In this document: positions 7,197 through 10,001 of the stretch, piece after piece
Position numbering within the stretch: the stretch's first letter is position 1
Layout of the letters: the number at the start of each line of letters is the position of its first letter
Assembly: GCA_003506065.1 (NCBI GenBank)
Contig: DNXA01000097.1
Coordinates: forward strand, 1-10,001
Length of the DNA stretch: 10,001 bases
Source: Actinomycetota bacterium
GTDB taxonomy: Bacteria; Actinomycetota; Actinomycetes; S36-B12
Direction: 5' to 3'
Made by a program: the position numbers and the translations under genes
Notes under the pieces: model-generated
Database searches by the model: none
The model's input: only the letters and a program-made list of their open reading frames with translations
What the model was told of the DNA's origin: nothing

Positions 7197-7823
7197 ATGA
7201 ACAAGACTGACTTCAAGAAGGAACTCAAGCAGTTCTACAGCGGCAGGGTCGGCCATCCAGCAGTGGTCGAGGTGCCTGCGATGAACTACCTGAAGATTGA
7301 TGGACACGGAGACCCGAACACTTCACAGGAGTATGTGGATGCGATCCAGACCCTCTACCCCGTGGCGTACACGATCAAGTTCATGTGCAAGAAGGAACTG
7401 GGTGAAGACTTCGCGGTGATGCCCCTTGAGGGCTTGTGGTGGGCGCAGGACATGCGCGACTTCAGCACTCAGGACAAGAGCAATTGGCTATGGACGGCCA
7501 TGATCATGCAGCCGGATCTCGTCACCATCGAGATGTTTGCACGAAGCATCGAACAGGTGTCCACCAAGAAGAATCCCCCATCCCTGGAGAAAGTCAGATT
7601 CGAGGCATTGGAGGAAGGCCATGCGGCCCAAGTGCTCTATGTCGGCGCCTATGCCGACGAAGGACCAGCGATCCAGCAGCTCCATGCATTCATCAACGAG
7701 CAAGGCGGTCTCCTGGATGGCACCAACCATCACCACCATGAAATCTATCTGAGCGACCCACGGCGTACCGATGCCGCGAAACTGAAGACCATCATTCGTC
7801 AGCCGTTCTCGCTGCCTGCTTAG
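7197..7823 (+). CDS. GyrI-like small-molecule-binding domain protein (COG4832 type)
   Basis: The protein has 208 residues from ATG 7197, which follows GAGGGT (7184-7189) by seven bases. The in-frame GTG at 7179 would overlap that site and is less likely. The pattern is that of stand-alone GyrI-like proteins: DFKKELKQFYSGR, then VVEVPAMNYLKIDGHGDPN, and the aromatic strand LEGLWWAQD. Near the end is the HHEIYLSDPRRTDAAKLKTIIRQP block, which is highly conserved in the family. Such proteins share the fold of the BmrR/Rob effector domains and bind small hydrophobic or cationic molecules. This one has no DNA-binding domain. A role in binding or modifying a toxic small molecule is inferred from the fold only. 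The NHHHHE stretch is natural sequence, not a tag. Confidence 0.87.
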   Translation: MNKTDFKKELKQFYSGRVGHPAVVEVPAMNYLKIDGHGDPNTSQEYVDAIQTLYPVAYTIKFMCKKELGEDFAVMPLEGLWWAQDMRDFSTQDKSNWLWTAMIMQPDLVTIEMFARSIEQVSTKKNPPSLEKVRFEALEEGHAAQVLYVGAYADEGPAIQQLHAFINEQGGLLDGTNHHHHEIYLSDPRRTDAAKLKTIIRQPFSLPA

Positions 7824-7869
7824 CGTGTTCTTGCCATCCACCTGCGCGGCGAGCAAGTGAGGAACAACA

Positions 7870-7941
7870 ATGCCTAGCGAGTTTCACGCATTGCTCAGAC
7901 ACGCCAAGCGCATCACCACTCCGAAAGGGCAGCACCCATGA
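7870..7941 (+). CDS. Very short ORF (23 aa) overlapping the start of the SnoaL-like gene by ATGA
   Basis: ATG at 7870 opens a 23-codon frame (it begins MPSEFHALLRHAKRITT and is basic), with GAGG (7859-7862) seven bases upstream. Its TGA (7939-7941) overlaps the ATG (7938-7940) of the next gene in the ATGA arrangement typical of translational coupling. The ribosome binding site of that next gene (AAAGGG, 7924-7929) lies inside it. It fills most of the 114-base gap after the GyrI-like gene. It could be a coupled leader peptide or small protein. No homology is recognised. Confidence 0.4.
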   Translation: MPSEFHALLRHAKRITTPKGQHP

Positions 7942-8462
7942 GCCAGGCCGAACTCCATCCGCCCGTAGCAACCCTGTTTGAGGAGCACATGCAGGCTGAG
8001 ATGGATGGCGATCTCGACCGCACTATGGCCACCATGGGACCCAAGCCCCACCTCAATCATGTGCCCGTGCGCGCAGGTGGCTCTGGGGCTGCGGACGTGC
8101 GGGACTTCTACGACCAGCATCTTGTCGGAAAGTTCTTCCCGCCTGATGTGGAGATTGTCAATGTTTCACGCACTGCAGACAGCGAGCAGATGGTCGACGA
8201 GATGGTCATCCGATTCACGCACACCCAGGCGATCGATTGGATGCTGCCGGGAATTGCCCCGACGGGGCGTTTCGTGCAGATCCCCGTCGTCGTCATCGTG
8301 CGAGCTGATGACGGGCTGGTGACTCACGAGCACATCTACTGGGATCAGGCTTCAGTGCTGGCGCAGATTGGGCTGCTGAACCCAGCTGGACTTCCCATTA
8401 CCGGTGCCGAGCAGGCAGACCAGATTCTGGATCCGTCACGCGAGTATCGGACGGAGTACTGA
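7938..8462 (+). CDS. SnoaL-like / nuclear transport factor 2 family protein
   Basis: This 174-residue protein has the alpha+beta cone pattern of the NTF2/SnoaL superfamily. A helical N-terminus (LFEEHMQAEMDGDLDRTMATM) is followed by the pocket strand (PHLNHVPVRAGGSGAADVRDFY), then strands DEMVIRFTHTQAIDWMLPGIAPTGR and VQIPVVVIVRADDGLVTHEHIYWD. The last block, with the pattern VxHExIYWDQAS.L.Q.GLL, is typical of SnoaL-like and ester-cyclase-like proteins. Members include polyketide cyclases, isomerases and many uncharacterised proteins, and no specific reaction can be assigned. The ATG is preceded by AAAGGG (7924-7929) and overlaps the stop of the 23-residue ORF. The GNAT gene follows 28 bases later and is likely in the same transcript. 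Confidence 0.85.
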   Translation: MSQAELHPPVATLFEEHMQAEMDGDLDRTMATMGPKPHLNHVPVRAGGSGAADVRDFYDQHLVGKFFPPDVEIVNVSRTADSEQMVDEMVIRFTHTQAIDWMLPGIAPTGRFVQIPVVVIVRADDGLVTHEHIYWDQASVLAQIGLLNPAGLPITGAEQADQILDPSREYRTEY

Positions 8463-8490
8463 GCAGGAACGTGCCAGAATTCGCGAGGAC

Positions 8491-9165
8491 ATGTGGTCGT
8501 ATACATTCATGAACGCCATCGTTGACCCCCGGCCATTGGACTCCCCATGGCCGCGACTGGCACCCACGCACACGCACACAGTACTCACGGGGCAGTGGGT
8601 GACGATGTCCGTCGTTGATCCATTGCGTGATGGTCGGGAATTGTTCGATGCCTTGGATGAGGACGTCGTGTGGACGCACCTGGCCGGCCGGCCCGATACG
8701 TCGCAAGCCTTCATCCGGCTATTGCAGGAACGCTTGGACTACGGGTGGATTCCATGGGTGGTCCGCTCTCACGACGATCGTCTGGGAGTGGAAGCGAAAT
8801 CGATCATCGGGATGACGAGCTACCTGGACATCTCGGTGGAGGATGCCCGACTCGAGATCGGATGGACGGCGTATGCACCAAGGGTGTGGGGCACCCCGGT
8901 CAACCCCGAGTGCAAATTTCTGCTCCTGGCGCATGCCTTTGACGAACTCCGGGCGGGACGCGTTCAGCTCAAGACAGATATTCGAAATGAGCGCAGCCAG
9001 CGAGCGATCGCTGGGATTGGCGCGGACTTCGAGGGGGTCTTGCGTCGCTATCAACGGCGCACCGATGACACTGTGCGCGACACCGTGATGTATTCGGTCA
9101 CATCCGAGGATTGGCCCCGGGTGCGCACGCACCTCCGTAGCCGAATTGGTGGAATACCTGCCTGA
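8491..9165 (+). CDS. GNAT family N-acetyltransferase (RimJ/RimL type, Acetyltransf_3)
   Basis: The protein has 224 residues from ATG 8491. It transfers an acetyl group from acetyl-CoA to an unknown protein N-terminus or small amine. The sequence follows the Acetyltransf_3 plan: PLRDGRELFDALDEDVVWTHL, then GMTSYLDISVEDARLEIGWTAYAPRVWGTPVNPECKFLLL, then RVQLKTDIRNERSQRAIAGIGADFEGVLR, which holds the acetyl-CoA pyrophosphate-binding loop and the helix after it. It ends DTVMYSVTSEDWPRVR. The start is uncertain. GAGGA (8485-8489) is too close to ATG 8491 for good spacing, and ATG 8509 (MNAIVDPRPLDSP) has no ribosome binding site. The in-frame GTG 8404 would overlap the SnoaL gene, and the extension looks like out-of-frame sequence. 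Confidence 0.9.
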   Translation: MWSYTFMNAIVDPRPLDSPWPRLAPTHTHTVLTGQWVTMSVVDPLRDGRELFDALDEDVVWTHLAGRPDTSQAFIRLLQERLDYGWIPWVVRSHDDRLGVEAKSIIGMTSYLDISVEDARLEIGWTAYAPRVWGTPVNPECKFLLLAHAFDELRAGRVQLKTDIRNERSQRAIAGIGADFEGVLRRYQRRTDDTVRDTVMYSVTSEDWPRVRTHLRSRIGGIPA

Positions 9166-9204
9166 GTCGACACTTAGAACTGCTCACTCAACTGCGCTCC
9201 CCGC

Positions 9205-9264
9205 ATTCCGAAAGGAATCGCTCGCATCGGGGATGCGTGCGCACGAAGAATACGGATCTATTCT
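9205..9264. repeat. Cluster of perfect dyads upstream of the peptidase E-like gene
   Basis: Four perfect inverted repeats lie back to back. ATTCC-GAAA-GGAAT (9205-9218) has a GNRA-type loop. CGCATC-GGG-GATGCG (9223-9237) is the second. CGTGCGCACG (9236-9245) is palindromic. AGAATA-CGGATC-TATTCT (9247-9264) is the fourth. In addition, ATTCCGA (9205-9211) matches TCGGAAT (9264-9270), just before the ATG at 9271, so the first arm has two alternative partners. The cluster could be a terminator for the GNAT gene, operator sites, or a structured leader. Confidence 0.5.
9259..9264 (+). promoter_or_regulatory. Predicted -10 box for a leaderless transcript of the peptidase E-like gene
   Basis: TATTCT fits TANNNT and ends six bases before the ATG at 9271. 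Initiation would therefore fall on or next to the start codon, the arrangement of actinobacterial leaderless genes. It agrees with the lack of a well-spaced ribosome binding site. No -35 box is seen; the hexamer 17 bases upstream is CGTGCG. Confidence 0.4.
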
Positions 9265-9270
9265 CGGAAT

Positions 9271-9888
9271 ATGACGCCGAGGATCTACTTGAGCTCCAGC
9301 GGACTCGCAGGTGATCGTGACCTCCTGACTGCCACAACCGACAGAGCTCGCGCACTGATCGTGCTCAATGCCTTGGACGGTACACAAGCGCTAAGGCAAC
9401 GCGCCTTCCAGTACGAGGCGGCTGGCCTTGGACCATTGGGCTACGAGTGTCAGGAGCTGGACCTTCGTCAGCACTTCGGTGAGCCTGACAATCTGGCTTC
9501 AGCACTGGCTCAAGCTCAACTCGTGTGGGTCGCAGGCGGCAACACATTTGTACTCGCCAGAGCCACAGCACTGTCCGGCTTTGATGAGGCAGTGCAGCAA
9601 GTAAGGGTGAATCAGGACTTCATCTACGCCGGATATTCGGCCGGCGCATGCCTTGCTGGCCCAGACCTTCAAGGCATTGACTTCATGGACGATGCCAACT
9701 TCTTGCCCGACGGCTATCCGGCAGATGCTGTGATTCGCACTCTGTGCTTGATCGACGAGCGCATCGTGCCGCATTGGAAGTCAGAGTCTCCCGAATCTGC
9801 CGGCGCATCAGCTGCCGCGAAGTTCCTGAAGCAATCACGTCTGCAGTTTCGTTGTCTCAAGGATGGCGAGACTTACGTCGTCGAGTGA
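9271..9888 (+). CDS. Peptidase E-like protein (peptidase S51 / class I glutamine amidotransferase-like fold)
   Basis: This 205-residue protein of the S51 family cleaves Asp-X dipeptides in the case of PepE; cyanophycinases are relatives. The N-terminus (MTPRIYLSSSGLAGD) is beta-1. VWVAGGNTFVLARA (nt 9523-9564) is the family's GGNT motif. IYAGYSAGACLAGP carries the nucleophile elbow with Ser123. The probable catalytic His is His168 in RIVPHWKSESPES. The C-terminus (FRCLKDGETYVVE) is the usual end of these proteins, so it is full length although slightly shorter than Salmonella PepE (229 residues). It is cytoplasmic, with no signal peptide. A dipeptide salvage role is likely, but the exact substrate is unproven. 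The gene has no clear ribosome binding site. The region before it is full of dyads and a -10 box is placed for leaderless initiation. Confidence 0.88.
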   Translation: MTPRIYLSSSGLAGDRDLLTATTDRARALIVLNALDGTQALRQRAFQYEAAGLGPLGYECQELDLRQHFGEPDNLASALAQAQLVWVAGGNTFVLARATALSGFDEAVQQVRVNQDFIYAGYSAGACLAGPDLQGIDFMDDANFLPDGYPADAVIRTLCLIDERIVPHWKSESPESAGASAAAKFLKQSRLQFRCLKDGETYVVE

Positions 9889-9894
9889 CAAGGA

Positions 9895-9907
9895 GCACCA
9901 GCGGTGC
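9895..9907 (+). terminator. Small hairpin just after the peptidase E-like gene
   Basis: GCACC (9895-9899) and GGTGC (9903-9907) form a perfect five-base stem with a three-base loop, seven bases after the stop codon. No T-tract follows, so its role as a terminator is weakly supported. Confidence 0.25.
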
Positions 9908-9952
9908 GGCGCCTGCTGAACTGGAATTTGGGAGTCAGAGCAAGAGTCTGTT

Positions 9953-10001
9953 TCAGGGAAAGATGCGCATCAGCGCGGGGCCGATCTTCTGTATCGCTTC
10001 G
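9953..10001 (-). CDS. Possible C-terminal end of a minus-strand gene (partial)
   Basis: Read on the minus strand from the window edge, the frame gives EAIQKIGPALMRIFP and then TGA (9953-9955). The codons are ordinary for this DNA and the peptide reads like a natural C-terminus. It would be convergent with the peptidase E-like gene across a 64-base gap. Only 15 residues are visible, so no function can be given. Confidence 0.35.
   Translation of the reverse strand, partial: EAIQKIGPALMRIFP

Noticed and set aside
7726..7743. Run of four His codons in the GyrI-like protein, resembling an affinity tag
   Set aside because: It lies inside the conserved C-terminal block (HHEIYLSDPRR) of the family, so it is natural sequence.
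8404..8490. GTG 8404 as start of the GNAT gene
   Set aside because: It would overlap the SnoaL-like gene by 59 bases, and the extra residues read like an out-of-frame translation of that gene.
9904..10001. Plus-strand frame from GTG 9904 with AAGGAG eight bases upstream
   Set aside because: The ribosome binding site is attractive, but the frame uses several rare AGA/AGG codons and gives an Arg/Cys/Ser-rich shadow-like peptide. The minus-strand frame ending at 9953 has better codons. This frame remains possible.
9963..10001. Plus-strand ATG 9963 after AGGGAAAG
   Set aside because: Only 13 codons are visible. It overlaps the more plausible minus-strand C-terminus, and ribosome-site spacing is poor.

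Overview
The window looks like chromosomal DNA of a moderately GC-rich bacterium, most likely an actinomycete (Actinomycetota). The evidence is the TANNNT-type -10 boxes, GTG starts, and a set of typical actinobacterial small enzymes: a DUF1905 protein, a GyrI-like/COG4832 protein, a RimJ/RimL-type GNAT, an ACMSD-like amidohydrolase and a TesB-like thioesterase. No tRNA, rRNA, insertion sequence, prophage or CRISPR array was seen. No gap between genes exceeds 300 bases.

Region 1 (2-3118) is one very long reading frame, cut by the left edge. It fuses three trehalose-related modules in order: the C-terminal half of trehalose-6-phosphate synthase (OtsA), a complete trehalose-6-phosphate phosphatase (OtsB), and a complete GH15 glucoamylase/trehalase-like hydrolase. 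The first two would make trehalose from UDP-glucose and glucose-6-phosphate. The third would be expected to hydrolyse an alpha-glucoside, possibly trehalose itself. Within the OtsA part, codon use and sequence style change abruptly near nt 335-360, which suggests a recombination or assembly junction.

Region 2 (3119-5408) is a probable two-gene operon with a good promoter and a strong inverted repeat in front. It encodes an amidohydrolase-2 family enzyme and a TesB-like acyl-CoA thioesterase in which the usual catalytic Asp appears to be Ser. Convergent to it is a class I SAM-dependent methyltransferase (5456-6064, minus strand).

Region 3 (6065-9165) holds small accessory genes. These are a flavodoxin-like protein, a minus-strand DUF1905 protein, a GyrI-like protein, and a likely transcription unit of a tiny ORF, a SnoaL-like protein and a GNAT acetyltransferase. 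Two very short ORFs with strong Shine-Dalgarno sequences (6155 and 7870) sit directly in front of the flavodoxin and SnoaL genes and may be leader peptides.

Region 4 (9166-10001) has a 66-bp intergenic stretch packed with perfect dyads in front of an S51 peptidase E-like gene. That gene is probably leaderless, or else controlled by a structured leader. The right edge may hold the C-terminal end of a minus-strand gene.

The most interesting items are the OtsA-OtsB-GH15 fusion, the compositional break inside OtsA, and the dyad-rich region before the peptidase E gene.
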